DNA of 64,000 bases, taken from positions 6,362 through 70,361 of the forward strand of contig SADC01001222.1 in the NCBI GenBank assembly GCA_004194705.1, in the 5' to 3' direction. The translations under genes and the position numbers were made by a program. Positions 35,398 to 47,959 of the stretch are shown here, piece after piece. A model generated the notes under the pieces. The model did no database searches. It was not told the origin of the DNA and saw nothing but the letters and a program-made list of their open reading frames with translations. Within the stretch, counting starts at the first letter, position 1. The number at the start of each line of letters is the position of its first letter. Origin of the DNA: Ditylenchus dipsaci. Its lineage: Eukaryota > Nematoda > Chromadorea > Rhabditida > Anguinidae.

Positions 35398-35610
35398 TTA
35401 AATTTTTGAAATAAATAAGAAGGAAGACAGTATGATGTTATTGTGCCAAGAAAAGGTGAAATCGCACCAATAAAAAGTAAATTTGCGCCAAAAAAGTGTA
35501 TTTGCGCCAAAAAAAATTATCTGAGCCAAACTTTTTTTGCCACAATAAAAAGTGAATTTGCGCAAGAAAAAGTAAATCTGCGCCATAAAAAAAAGTAGAG
35601 GTGTGCATTC
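35398..35610. repeat. GCGCCAAAAA repeat tract
   Basis: Units of AATTTGCGCCAAAAAAAGT / AAATCGCACCAATAAAAAGT, an inverted relative of the GGTGCAAAT arrays. Between it and the Polinton lies a dispersed repeat (36000-36150) shared with 9.64 kb; no gene seen in 35611-36160. Confidence 0.55.
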
Positions 35611-36160
35611 CATAAAAAAAATATGGGGTCGGAATCGAGATTACTTAAAAAAAATTCGGGACCCCAAATAAAAAATTTCGGGGATTGATAAAAAAAAAAA
35701 TTTGGCGTGTAAAATCAAAAATACCAGTGGTTCCCCTGAGGCTTAGACCTTACCTTCCAGAAGCTATCTACAAACCAGGACCTAATTTACTAGAGGGTAT
35801 CAAGCAAAAAAAGAAGCAAGCAAAAATAGTTTTTTTATTATTTTATAGAAGAATAGACGCTACTGTCATATAACCCCCCCCCCCACTCAAAAATTAAGTT
35901 TTTTTGGGAGTGTCTAAAAACCATTTTTATACAATAATTTTGCCATAAAAGGACCAGAAAAGCAATTTAAAAGGATTATGGGCTGTATTGGGAAGGGAAG
36001 GAGATAATACAGGGGCCACCTTTTTTTGGCAGCTTTACCATGTTTTTCAACTCGGGCCGTGGCAAAAATAGACTCTATATGCATTTTAATGATCAAGAGT
36101 ACTTCTCGGAATCATGACTAAGGTAAGTGAGTGCGCGCATCTCAAACTAAAACTAACAAC

Positions 36161-37024
36161 AGTAGTATAGAAAGGCTATTTCCGAGACGGCCCATATTCC
36201 CTCCTCCCCAAATTAAAAAACCCCCTTTTTAAGGGCTTTTTCGACATAAGAAGCGGGAAATTTCGCCAATTTGGTGTCAAAAATGCAGAATTTTACCAAT
36301 TTTGACACCATTCCGTTTCAAAAATTCACAGGAAAAAAAATTCCCCCGTTTTCAAACATAAATTATACCTCTTTTTATAGCCCTTTTTAACATAAAAAAT
36401 CGGCAAATTTGAAAAATTGACAATAAAAAATTCGAAATTATACCAAATTTCGACAAAAAATTTCGAAAAAAGTCAGGACAATAATCCATCCATTATTAAA
36501 TTTCAAAAATTTTTCAATTTTAGCTACTATTCGCACATTTTTCGCTAAATTCCATATTGTAAGTTTTCACGTAAAACGACTCGAATTTCGACTGTTTTTC
36601 GCCTTCTGCACCAAAACAAAAAACAGTCGAAATTCGTGTACTGAAATTCGCATGTTTTTCATCGAAAAAAAAGAATGATATCATATGGTCTCGACACGAT
36701 TATCAGTCTTTCGACTCAAAATCGACTTTGATATCATTCTTTTTGTCTTTTTGTCCGAAATATTAATTTATTATTTTTAGTGCGTTTCCGGGTCTTATAT
36801 GGTATATTTTTTTGTATTTTATTGAAAAATTAGAATTTTAATACTTATTAATTTGTTATTTTTAGATCTACAAACTTGTACATAATAAGTTTAAATTTTA
36901 ATTGTATATTATTATTGCTATTAATTTTTTTAAACTTTAGATGTCAAAATATGACAAGTTGGTTAATTTTTTATTTTAAAATTTTTTAATTTTATTTTTT
37001 TATCAATCGACCGGGGAAATTCGA
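36161..37024. repeat. Polinton left terminal inverted repeat
   Basis: About 864 bp, matching 49201-50086 in reverse complement with small indels. Ends inward at TCAATCGACCGGGGAAATTC. Contains an internal inverted pair, GAATGATATCATATGG...GATATCATTC (36671-36743), and a CGAATTTCGACTGTTTTT hairpin (36590-36640) missing from the other end. Confidence 0.9.
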
Positions 37025-37109
37025 CAGTCGAATACTTTATCGATTTTTAATTTTAAAATGATTATAAGCTAAAGTGCTTATATTATTTTTTAAAATAAAT
37101 CTTTTAAAT

Positions 37110-40100
37110 TCTGTTTTTATTTTCGTCGCTCAAAGCGACTTTATTTTGTCGAATCGTATATAAAAATCGATGACGATTTTCATCGTCGACTTTCGGATTA
37201 AAAATTGTTCTTTTCGGAATGTTTTATTTTCTAAAATACACCGCTTATAGTCGTCAACGGTTAGCGTTTTCACCACGCTTTTTTTCACACCTTTCGATTT
37301 TTTTGTTTCTTCGCCGTTTTCGACCCGGAAAGCGTATTGTTTTGGTTTTAACGCGACTATTTCGGTCATTATTTTACCGTTAAGTTCGTCTTTAAATTTG
37401 CCGATTACTTTTTTGTTTGAAATGTCATATAACGGATGATTTTTAGGATAATCGCTAAAGTCGAACCAATCTTTGATTTCGACTATATCCTGATAAAAAT
37501 CATCCGTTTTTATCTCGTAAATCAAACTATCGGTATCCTGATAACATAAAGTAATATTTTTTTCGTATTTCGGTAACATAGCGTCATAATGAAACTCGTA
37601 CATCAAAATTTACTCAAATCGAGTATACTAAATCCGACATATATCGGTTTGTCGAATTCTAAATTAGTTTTATTCATCTCAATACTTGTTAAATTTTCGT
37701 TTATTATGACGCTATGTTTGAAATGTACTTTTTTAATTAATTTTAACGCACGATTTTCGCTAGTAACTAATTCGATGTCGACTCGATTTCGAATATTTTC
37801 CATAGTTTTTACCAAAAACGCTATTGTTCATCAATTTGAAAAAATCTTTTTCAAAGTCATTTTAGCATTTTTTCGCAAATTTGTGTTTAGCGAGATATAT
37901 TTCGACATCAATTCGACTCCGAAAACTCAAAATTCGGTGAACTTTTTTCAACTTTAGACCTTTTTCTAAAGCTTGAATTAAGTTTTTATAATGTATAACA
38001 TATTTTTCTTTGTCGAAAAACGTGTTCATTAATTTCGAAGTTTTTGATTGTCGACTTTCGTATTTTGGGGCAAAACGGAAAATCGTTGTGTAAATCATGT
38101 ATTTCAGCACTATATTCTAAATCGACCTCAAAAATACAACCTTTTTCCGTTTTTATTCAAATTGTCGACATATTTTTTAACTTGGTCGAATGTCATATTT
38201 TGGTCGAAATTTTCTTCAAATTTTAGTTCGTCATTAGGTAAATTTTGGATCATTGGAACCATATAAATTATTCGCATCGAGATATTCTAAATATTTGACT
38301 TTCTTTTTTAGGTCGAATTTTTCATATATTTTATTTGCGGTCGAATATCGTTTTATCGAGTTTACCATACCGCTCGAATACCTTTTTCGAATAAATAGGT
38401 ACATATCATAATTTTAATCGTTTCTAACCTAATTTCGGTGATTTTAACATTGCATCCCACGCTATAACCGGGTGAGGTATAATACCAACAAGGGTCGAGT
38501 TTATAGTTTTTTAAGCAAGTTTTTCTAAAAGTTCGAATACGTCGGCTAACATAAGTACGTCGTTTATCAATATATGTCGGTATAATCGCCTAAATTTTTA
38601 ACACCGGTTTTTTCAAAACTTTTTTAGCATACGAATAATCGACCTCGGTACAACTTTTGTTATTAAGTTGGTCAAAAAAACTGCTTTTGGTGGCAAATTT
38701 TTTTTCATCATATTTTTGAAAGAATCCATATATTCATAGGATAAACGCTTTGCGTTTTAAAAGTTCGAAAAGTTCGACATTTCCATAAATGATTCGTGAT
38801 TTCGAATTCGTCATAGATAGATTTTTTGCTTAAGCATCTAAACTTGATGTCATAAACGAAAAGCTATCTAAAATCGAATTTCGTACTTTAATTTCGAATT
38901 CGGATTTCGAAGTTTTTTATAGCTAAAACTTGTGTATTTTTTGAGAATTGCTTGGCTAAAACTGAGATGTCGGAAAAATCGATTTTTCTTGATTTAGTGA
39001 TCCAAAAATATGTTCGGAATCATAACCTTTAAGGTTATGGAAAAATACCGGTATAAATCGATTTTTCGCTTTAAATTACAGGATGTATTCATATGCGCGT
39101 CGAAATTCACCGGAAAAATGATCATGATCTCGAACTTTTGATTTTGAATGTATATTCTTCTCGACATTCGGCACAATTGACTTTTCAAAATTTTCTGTTG
39201 TTTAGGTGTAAGTTTTTTCATGTTCAAATCTTCGAGATGATCAAATAATGCAAATTTTGATAATATAGTCGTTAAAATGTCGACCTGCGCAAAACCGCCG
39301 GTAAATTTCGATATCAATATTTTTCCGTTAAATATCGACCACAATGCAAAAAATGCGCCTATATGTTCCGACTTTTTCGGTCCAAGATTTCAAAGAACTG
39401 AACTTGCCGAATCAAATTTTTTAATAATCGACTCAAAATCGGCATAAATCACATACGGATTTTTTTGAGTTTTTTGAATATTTTTGAAGTAAACATAATT
39501 CTTTCGGTTCGTGATATACAACCGGATTCTTTTTGAACATCGATTATTATGTTGGTCGTATTTCGACTTTACGGTATAATATCCGAAACATCGTCGACAT
39601 ACATATTTTTGTGTGATTTGCGAAATTTCATTGTTTATAGTCGATTTATGTTTTTGATATAAGTATAGTGTGAATATCACCATCTTTTTATCAAAAACAG
39701 GTCGACGATCCGATCTTCGGATATCACTTTTTGCTTCGATATGTAATATCGGATAATCGATTTTTCTTTGTTACTAAATACGTTTACTATCAAATTGTTC
39801 AGCTTTTTCGAACTTCGGAATATCGCTTATTTTAACCGAAAATTGATGTTTTCAAAGTTTAGCTCATTTTCAAATTTTCTGTAGTGTGTTACCGTTCGGA
39901 TGTCTTTATCTTTTTAGAGCGGCTAAAATCGAGTAATAAAACATTTTTCATCTCGATTTTGAACGTTTATAATTGCTAATTTATTTGAATCCATTCGGGT
40001 AACTCGATATAGAACCGCCTCGATATGGTTTATACACATTTTGCGACATAAGTAAGTTGATTGGTCGTAAAAATGACCATCCTTTGTTGTGAGCTAACTT

Positions 40101-40610
40101 TCAATTTTATCACGAATTCAGAACAGCGTTTTGAAAATATATAATCGAATCATCTTCTTGCAAAAATTCTTACAGTTTTAGTTCGAATATAAAAGCGAAT
40201 TTCGTCAAATCCGGGTTTTTTTCCATTTCAAATTCGAGTGTCAATCCGATTTTTACATTTTTTCGATAATATTTGAAATCATTGATTTTCATTTTATTCA
40301 AAAATTTGTCAAATCTTTAATTTGCTGTTCATATATCAATACAATTTCGCGGGTACTTTTTTAAATTCTTTGTACGATTCAAAAATAGATTTTTAAAACG
40401 GGAAAATTTCGCTTAATAATTTCGGGTTCGACTTTTTTTTAATTTAATTTCGAAGTCTCGGGTAATTCGACATTTTGATTCGAATTTTGTAAATTTCGAT
40501 AAGTTGTGACTTTGTCACTTTTTTACCTCGTACATTTTTTATTTTAATTTCGAACTTGGGATCTTAATTATCTCGTGAAAGTTTTTCAAGACAATTCATT
40601 TTTTATTTTT
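37110..40610 (-). pseudogene. Protein-primed family B DNA polymerase of the Polinton, fragmented
   Basis: Successive minus-strand pieces keep family hallmarks in the right order: a paired-cysteine motif with YADFES (39390-39683; exonuclease I acidic motif), a histidine- and CNLK-containing piece (38994-39344), DKEKYVIHY (37862-38110), KTMENIRNR with the thumb/palm region (37603-37815), and YQDTDSL (37130-37606; the D-T-D catalytic motif of motif C). Weak homology extends upstream to about 40600. The gene would replicate the element by protein priming (family knowledge). Frameshifts separate the pieces and several stops intervene, so it is not functional as read. Confidence 0.88.
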
Positions 40611-40709
40611 ATTTTTGGATAATTATATGGTGAAAAATTTCCATAGAAATTTGAAAAAAAATTCAAAATTTTTTTAAATTTTTCAATAAAAATTTTCATT
40701 TTTAAATGA

Positions 40710-41490
40710 GTATAGAATTCGTTGAAATTGACGATGCGACAAAAACGTAATGAATTAGTCGAAGAATTTGAAACTTCGAAAAAATTAAAACAGATTTGAC
40801 GAATCTGAAAACTTGGTTATTGAAAATTATGAGAATCGAGTCGAATTTTTTAAACCGATAATCGATTCGAATAGTAAATTGCAAAGTGAAATAGTCGAAA
40901 AATTGAGTAATATAAGATTGTCGACTAAAAATGTCGAAATTGACAAAAGTCGAATAAATGACATAAATGAATCATATTTCAAGATTTTACAAATCGAAGT
41001 AATGCCGGATAATCGATAAATTTGACTCGAAAATAACATATATTCGATCGGAAATAAGATTGTCGAAATTCAAGGTGAAAATTTAAAAATCGATGAAAAT
41101 TTATACCATGCGAGTGCCGGATTACTCGAACTTTTAGTTAAAAAATCACCGAATTTTGCGCTTATATCAGAAATGATAAGCAATTTTACTTTGAAATTTT
41201 GAGTAATTCGAATGCAATTTTTTCGAAATTTCGACCTCATTCGAATAGGTATAATGCGATTCGAGTTATAAGTGAAATTCATAAAAAATGAATTATTACA
41301 AGTTAGTTCGACCCAGTAAAAAGTTCGATAGATCGAATACATATCGAAAATTTGAAAATCAATCGATTTATTCAAATCGGGTAATAAAAATGAGGGTGAA
41401 AAATTTTATAAGTCTTTTGGACGACATTATCAAAAAATGGTTCGATTTCAAAACGAGATATCGATAAAATTACTCGAAATATTGGTTTGA
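40710..41490 (+). pseudogene. Polinton-associated hypothetical gene, broken
   Basis: Plus-strand pieces: 40813-41019 is helical and charged; after two stops, 41040-41200 reads through GENLKIDENLYHASAGLLEL and continues in shifted frames to about 41480. It lies head-to-head with the polymerase gene, about 100 bp away. A protein with a similar short G-L-x-E-L block is common in Polintons, but its function is unknown; that comparison is from memory and uncertain. It is followed by an ACTAGTA-rich AT microsatellite (41497-41655). Confidence 0.5.
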
Positions 41491-41496
41491 AACTAG

Positions 41497-41655
41497 ACTA
41501 GTATATTATACTAGTAAGTCTGAAATACTTAGTAGTATTTTAGACTACTAGTATTTTTCACTTGGTAGTATTTTATACTACTGAGTATTTTTAATTACTA
41601 GAAAAAATACTACTTTAAAAAGAATAGTAGTATTTTTTACTAGTAAGTATTTTTT
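41497..41655. repeat. ACTAGTA/TAGTATTT microsatellite in the Polinton
   Basis: Irregular array of TAGTA, ACTAGT and TACTAC words. It can fold on itself. It lies between the hypothetical gene and the nested hAT. Confidence 0.7.
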
Positions 41656-41725
41656 TTATCTTTTTCATCAATCGATCACCCGGTAACCGGAAAATGGAAA
41701 ATACCCTGTATCCGATCGTTTTATA

Positions 41726-43376
41726 TAGGGTTGGATATGAAGAATTCTTCGGAGAATTCTCCGAGAATTCTCCGAGAATTCTCTAGAATTCTCCGATCTA
41801 TTCTCCGTCAAAGAAAAATCGGAGAAATAAAAAATTTAAACTGCAGCGAAAAGTTTTCGGGTGAGAATCTCGCTGCTGGAAAATCAATCTACTCATTTAA
41901 TAACGACGTGTTTTGCGCTATTGCGGTCTTTCATTTTGCTTTCTCCATAAATTATTGCGTCCTGTAATTATTGTTAATCACTTCTCAGATGTCGAAAAAA
42001 GCGATGGACATATTTTGAGCTGCAGCAAGAAACAAATGAGAATGAAAATGCTGTCGTCGCGAGCTACTCCCAAATATTCTGCAACAAGCGTTACAAGCAT
42101 ACTTGCACGGGCGCGGTGTGCGCCGGAAATTTTGAAAAAAAATAGGCGCCGGCGCCGGCGCGATTTAATACAGCCCGCGCCCGTTCGGCGCCCGGTGCTT
42201 AATTTCAATACAGCCGGCGCCCGGTTCGGCGCCCGGTGCTAATTTCAATACAGCCCCGCCGCCGTTCGCGCGCGCGTGCTAGAGAAAAGGACGAGCCCTC
42301 TCCATTTGGGTTTGGAACTGTACAAAGTTCTTCAATCAAAAGTAGCAGAAACTAGTCAGCAAATTAATAATATTTTCAAGAAATAGAAGGAAGTTTGCCA
42401 TTGAGAAAATGATATACTAAATTTTGGGCGGACGATACCACAGTGTATCCTACTTTAACTAAATTAGCTTATGATATTTTAGCTATTCCCTGCAAGTACA
42501 GCGGCAGTTGAAAGGTTATTCAGTGTAACAACAATGTTATCACAGCATCTCGGAAAAGTAGAACAGGAAATATTCCTTAAAAAGCAAAGCCATTTTAATT
42601 TATAATCGAGATTTAATTCAAGACTAAAAATATATAGAGCAGTGAGTTAATAAAAAAACCAAATCTTTTACTAGCATATAATTCACTTATTTAAAGCTCG
42701 CGCCCGGTTCTGCGCCGGCGCCAATTTTTGGGATGCCGTCGCCCGTGCTGCGCTCAGCGCCCGGTTCTGCCCGGCGCCCATTTTTTTTCGCGTGCAACTA
42801 TGGTTACAAGTCAGATGCAGCAAAATGGAGATACCCTTTGGAGGTTGTTTTTCGTCTAAGATGCTAAACTTAATGCTAAACAGGTTAAAATTTAGAACTG
42901 CAACAAGTTAGGCTCTGAAGCTAGGAAGCAAATTGGTCATCTCTCAAAGAGAACTGCAGCTCGTCGAAGTCGATGCTTTTCGCCGAAGTCAAAGATCGCG
43001 AATTTATCAGAAGGGGCAGAAATCTCGTCTCAAGGAAATTTAGGAACAATCAAGCACGGTTCGAAAGCACTTCAAAAGACAATCAAGAGGAGCTGGACAT
43101 TTTTGTTGAAAGGATTTGTTCTTATTTTTCTTCTTCAACCTTACTTTTTGTAGCTTTTGCAACGGAAATATCCCCGAACTTCCTCGAACAGGAAATTGAC
43201 TTCTCGCGGATGATATTTATTGTTAATTGTTATTGATGGCAAATAAAATGGTTTTGGAAATGCTAAGCTCGATAAAAATTAATAATTCTCCATTTTTGGA
43301 GATTTCTAGAGAATTCTCCGGAAATTCTCGAAGAATTCTCCGTTTTTTTTTTTCCCCGGAGAATTCTACAACCCTA
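41726..43376. mobile_element. Nested 1.65-kb non-autonomous hAT (second copy)
   Basis: Same ends (TAGGGTTGG...ACAACCCTA) and interior as 9837-11506, here with an exact duplication GTTTTATA (41718-41725 and 43377-43384), so it inserted after the Polinton. Differences between the two copies are mostly one-base gains or losses, concentrated in GC-rich and homopolymer stretches. The transposase C-terminal remnant (WAERY region in the first copy) is frame-broken here, near 42420-42520. Confidence 0.93.
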
Positions 43377-43407
43377 GTTTTATAGCTTTAAGCATATCTT
43401 CAGCAAA

Positions 43408-43620
43408 CGATAGGTGGTGGATGGCGCAGTGGCTGTAATTCCGCTTTCTGATAGACCCGATTCTAAGGTTTATAGCAGGATCAAAGGCGGTTGCGCCAAC
43501 CTTTCCTACGGGATGCGCGAAAGTCTCCAACACTCATGAATGGGATAGAGAAGTTACTCTCTCCCATTCGGCGCCTATTCGGTAAAAACCGAGGGGTTTT
43601 GCAATTTTTTATCGCGGAAA
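43408..43620 (+). repeat. SINE-like insert with a tRNA A-box
   Basis: GGATGGCGCAGTGGCTGTAA contains a perfect pol III A-box (TGGCGCAGTGG at 43424). A decayed B-box-like stretch follows within about 50 bp, and then a CTCCCATTC / GAATGGGA palindrome. It lacks the TCGA-rich texture of the surrounding Polinton, so it looks like a later insertion. tRNA-derived SINE is the likeliest reading, at low certainty. Confidence 0.35.
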
Positions 43621-43689
43621 CGCATAAATACGCACCGAAACGCAGATGCTATAAAGAAAAGCGATTTTTATAAATTTTCAACTAAAATT

Positions 43690-44400
43690 TTTCAGCATTC
43701 CGGTATTTTCCGTTCTTGATTTGCTTGTTAAAATCGATCGTGACAAACCGGATCATTTCCCAACTTTTCGCATAAATCAAAAAAATTTTTGTTGTGCTCA
43801 AATCGGAGCATAGACTCGATAAATAAGTTTAAATCCGAAGTTCAGATCAAAAAGAATGAAAAATTGGCTTTTCTCGAATCGTATTTTGGTAATTTTTATA
43901 GCTTTGTGATAGTAAAATGAATCGATGTTATTATGTCGACCGGCGGTATAAAACGATTCGATTTACTTTGATGTTTCTTCCAAATGCATCATCAAAATAA
44001 TTAAAGTTTTTAATTCGGATCGATTCGGAAGGACGGTACATCTTTGGGTCGCTAAAACATATGATTTCAACTGTTTTGTTTTCTCCGTTTTTCGACAACA
44101 AAATTTTGTTTGTGTTATACAATTCAAAAAATAGTTTTTTGACAAGTATGTCGAAAACCTTCGATCATAATTTTGTATAACGGCTGATGAAGCGATTTTG
44201 AAAATATAATCAGATTATCATAGTCGAGATAATCCAGAATCACCGAACTTAATTAAGCAATAAATTAAATAATAAGTTTGTTTTCCGCAACCGGATTTTC
44301 CCGATAATACAACCTCGAATCGATTTTGTAAGATTTCGGAGTTTTGCCGCTCATTGTAAGCGTTTTTATTGTTAAGTCCAAAATCTCGGTCATTTACATA
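43690..44400 (-). pseudogene. Polinton packaging ATPase (FtsK/HerA-type), broken
   Basis: A Walker A motif GKSGCGK is readable at 44281-44301 (minus) after a hydrophobic strand. Next come a D-Y-L-D-Y-D-N segment (about 44220) and, at 43931-44122, a piece containing FDDAF where the Walker B acidic pair is expected. Weak matches continue to about 43690. The frame changes immediately after the Walker A lysine and again near 44122. In this family the enzyme pumps DNA into capsids (family knowledge). Divergent from the integrase gene. Confidence 0.8.
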
Positions 44401-44539
44401 GCGAGATATTTTTTGCTATAATAAATAATCGCAATGACTAAACTGTGTAAATGTTCGAATTAAAACGAATAGTAAAACATGTTCGAACTTATGTCGAATA
44501 ACAATCGAAAATGACACTAGAATTGTGTCAATTTGTGAC

Positions 44540-45480
44540 ACAAAAAGTGTCAATTTGCGACTCAAAAAAATCAGCGGAAAAAACTGATGAAAAATTACTC
44601 GAAAAAGACATATTACATAAAAAAAACCGGGTTTCCGTATAAAACGATTTGGGTCGAAAACCGGTATTCACAAAGTAAAATTCCGAATTTTTACATAAAC
44701 AAGATACATAATACAAAACATAACCAATTTTTAAAAAAAGTTAAAAGAATGCGAGTATTGTCGATTTGTCGACCAACAATGGCAAGCGATTTAGACTTTT
44801 TGCTAAAAATTCTAAAGAAAATTCCGGCTTATAAATATTTTTTGACGGTAATGCGACTGCTTTTCAAAATTCGCTTGGGCTTTTCACTTAAAAATAAAAA
44901 ACCGGAAGTATAGATCGCTGCTTTTGAAGAAATTTTAAAAAAAGTGTTCGAAACCGGAAAACGTCAAGTCGACGAGGCAAAGAACATGGGAAAATTTACT
45001 GAATTTTGTGCAGAAAACAATAAAAAAGGTTCAGTACTGTAAATGTGATATAAAAGCTGTATAGCCGAACGATTTAATCGACCTATCGAAGAAAAAATCG
45101 AAAAGTTATGACGAAACGACAATAATGTTTGGGTTCGACTTGCCGATAATGAAAAACTATAATAATTCGTATCATAGCTCGAAAAAATGACTCCTGTTCG
45201 AGGCGAGCAATGTCGAAAACCAAAATTAGTTTTATTCGAATTTATACCCAGAAAAGTCGAAAAGGTCGAAAAATAGATATAAAGTGCGATTCAGTTGCGG
45301 AAACTCAATAAAAAAATTCGACAAAGGCTATGAGCAATTTTCCGACCAAATATACACAATAAGTAAGGTTTCGACACAAGTCCGACACATATCAAATTAA
45401 AAATAGCGAGAATCAGATTGTGAAAGTAAATATTATGAACAAGAATAGTTCTTATAGCCCGACAATTTCGACCTGATTTT
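44540..45480 (+). pseudogene. Polinton retroviral-type (rve) integrase, broken
   Basis: The plus-strand frame 44587-44913 carries the expected core pattern: ASDLDFLLKI, then YKYFLTVM and LGFSLKNKK, matching the first half of an rve integrase core, although the second-position residues of the D,D(35)E set are altered. Downstream pieces hold AERFNR (about 45070, around the catalytic E position) and MTPVRG (about 45190). A chromodomain-like tail may follow to 45480. The enzyme would insert the element (family knowledge). Multiple stops and slips make it inactive as read. Confidence 0.78.
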
Positions 45481-46190
45481 TAAAAATTTTTCAGGTGTCA
45501 AAACTGGCGGTTTAAGTTAAAAAAATATGAAAAAATAAATAAAAAAAAATTTCCAAGTGTAAAATGGCTGGTTTAAGTTTAAAAATAAATGAAAAATTGG
45601 TCTTTAAATGACAGTTTTTACCCAAATTTACAATCTAACAAGAAGTATTCGAGTATTCACTTCCCTAGATTTCGAAAAAAAATACAACACACGTAGAATC
45701 CGGATTTTTAAAAACGAACGATTTGAAAAAGGTCGACAAAATTGAAATTTTTTAATATTTAATTGAATATTTTAATTGAAAACCAGAGTTTTCGTAAAAT
45801 GTGACTTGGTCGATGACTCATACTTAATTTAAAAAAAATAGATTCGATATTTCGATTCAAATTGGTCGAGAATGTCGAAATCGAACGAAAAATATCATAT
45901 ACACCCGTCGTGAACGTCCAAATAAAATAATATAAAAGCTTAGTTAATAAAACGATGAACTATGGACATAAAAACAGATTTGTATTATCGAGTTACATAT
46001 AAAAGAAGTAAAAAATAAATAATGCCAAAATAGGTGCTTTTTAAGTAAAATAAGCTCTAATAAGCTTTTAATTTTTATCATTTTAAGTTGTCTAAAAAGT
46101 CCTATTGGATTTTGACAGATTTTTAATTTTTTTTTTTTTATTGGTCTCGACACGATTTTCAGTATTTTTTATTTTTTCGACAGGGGTATA
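45481..46190. other. Intergenic AT-rich stretch of the Polinton
   Basis: No supported gene. TTGGTCTCGACACGATTTTC at 46142-46161 is a near-copy of a word inside the terminal inverted repeats (TATGGTCTCGACACGATTATC, about 36685), preceded by a T11 run. Confidence 0.5.
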
Positions 46191-46199
46191 TTCGATAAG

Positions 46200-47715
46200 T
46201 CTTTTGATCTAATTTTATTATTCGATATTTTGAGCCTTTTTCATTTTTTTACGGTGTAAGTGGGTATTACCATCAAAAACGATCAAGTCATTTAAAGCAA
46301 ATTTTTTATTTAATTTTTTTATTTTATTCGATTTCTAGTGATAAGCGATGGAAAGTCTGATAAAATGAACTTTTTTTCTTTTTCACCGATTTTTGTTTGA
46401 CTACTGTCGCATCTCCATTTGAGTTTTTTGTATACAATTTTTTGACTCTTTTTTTGCATTGTTCACTAAATAGGGGCGAAATAACGTAAAATAGAGCACG
46501 GAATATAAATATGTATATTAAAGTTACCCTATGGTAACATAATTCGCCAATATTTTAAGTAAAACGACTCGAAATAGTTCTCTAAATTCGATTATTTATG
46601 CGGAATAGCTGAATTTTGGTCGATTTCTTCGAGTTCGATCCGATTTTAGACAATTTTTTCATCTCGTCGAGCAAAGTTTCTTCAATATTGGTTTTTTTTA
46701 TCATAAAAATATGCTCGCGGATAATCAGTTTTTCATCTAATTTCAAGTCATAAGTTTTTTGAGTTTTAAAATACTTTTGGGTTCGAAATATTGTCATTTT
46801 CGACTCGAATTTCATCGATTATGACATATCAGCCGAAGATACCAAATTTTGTCGGTATGTTTTGAATTTTTACCGGAATATACCCCTTATAATCGTTTAA
46901 TTCAGTAAATTGAATTAAATTATTATCAATTTCGGTGCAAAATTTTACTTCTATAACGCTTTCGTTGACGAACTTCGCGTCGATCGCTTCATATTTTTAA
47001 AACTTTTGTATAAATTTCTCGGATTTTGGCGCAATAAGATTTCGAGAATCTCGTTGTGATCGTTAAACATATGGCAAAAAGACTTCATAAGATGTTTTAG
47101 GTGATTTTCGAAATTGTTTTCTAAAAATTGTAATTCGCCGCATTTTGAAAAGTCGAAACTTTTTGATTTTCGCGTTTTTCACGAGGCGAACGGAGCGCAT
47201 AACCTTGTGAAGTATATTGCAAATCTATACCACAAGAAGTTTTGAATTTATTTTCTAAATTTAGCGCGATTTGCAGGTCGTTATTGACCCAAATATGTCG
47301 CTAAAATATCCGCTCGAGTTCGATCGATATGAATTTACAATTTGGTCACTATTAGGTTTCCAAATCATAACTTCATTCGGTTTAACTTGACATTTTCCGT
47401 CTAAATAGGTACAATTTTCCATGTCGGCAAGGATATTTACCGGATAATTTTGACCATAATGCGCAAAATTTTAGTTTCGACTATTATACAATTTGTTTCA
47501 AATATCTTTTTGACTTGAAAATACTAGTAAATCGATTAGGATACTCATTCGGCGCTCTATTTGTAGTGTGAAATGAGTGTTGACCTTTTTTCAAATTTCC
47601 AAATTCACAGTTTTTAGTTTTAACCATTTCTTCGCACTCTTTTTGCGACAAAATTCTATTATTTAGTTCGTTTTCGACCAAATGTTCGTACCCTGAAATA
47701 TCGGTATACAAAGAG
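46200..47715 (-). pseudogene. Unassigned Polinton minus-strand coding region, broken
   Basis: Pieces at 46582-46815 (basic, E/K-rich) and 47484-47711 (with ECEEMVKTKNCEFGNLKKGQ) plus short open stretches between, all on the minus strand and in TCGA-rich DNA. Position next to the capsid-type gene would suit a minor capsid or penton protein of Polintons, but no motif proves it, and there may be two genes here. Confidence 0.35.
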
Positions 47716-47959
47716 ACTTCGGAAACTAATTTTTACATAAAAATCCTTCCGAAATATACTCTACGGTATTCGGCTTGAAAATTTCAAAATTTTTCAATCG
47801 AGTTTTATTATTGTGTATAAGTTACACTTTGTCAGTTTCGGGAAGTAAAAATACTGTTTCGGTGAACTATTCGTACATACTAACGTTTGCGAGTACGCTT
47901 TTAAAATGAAAAACAGAAAAAAAATATTGTTTGCATTAATAGTTAAAAATTTTGACTAT

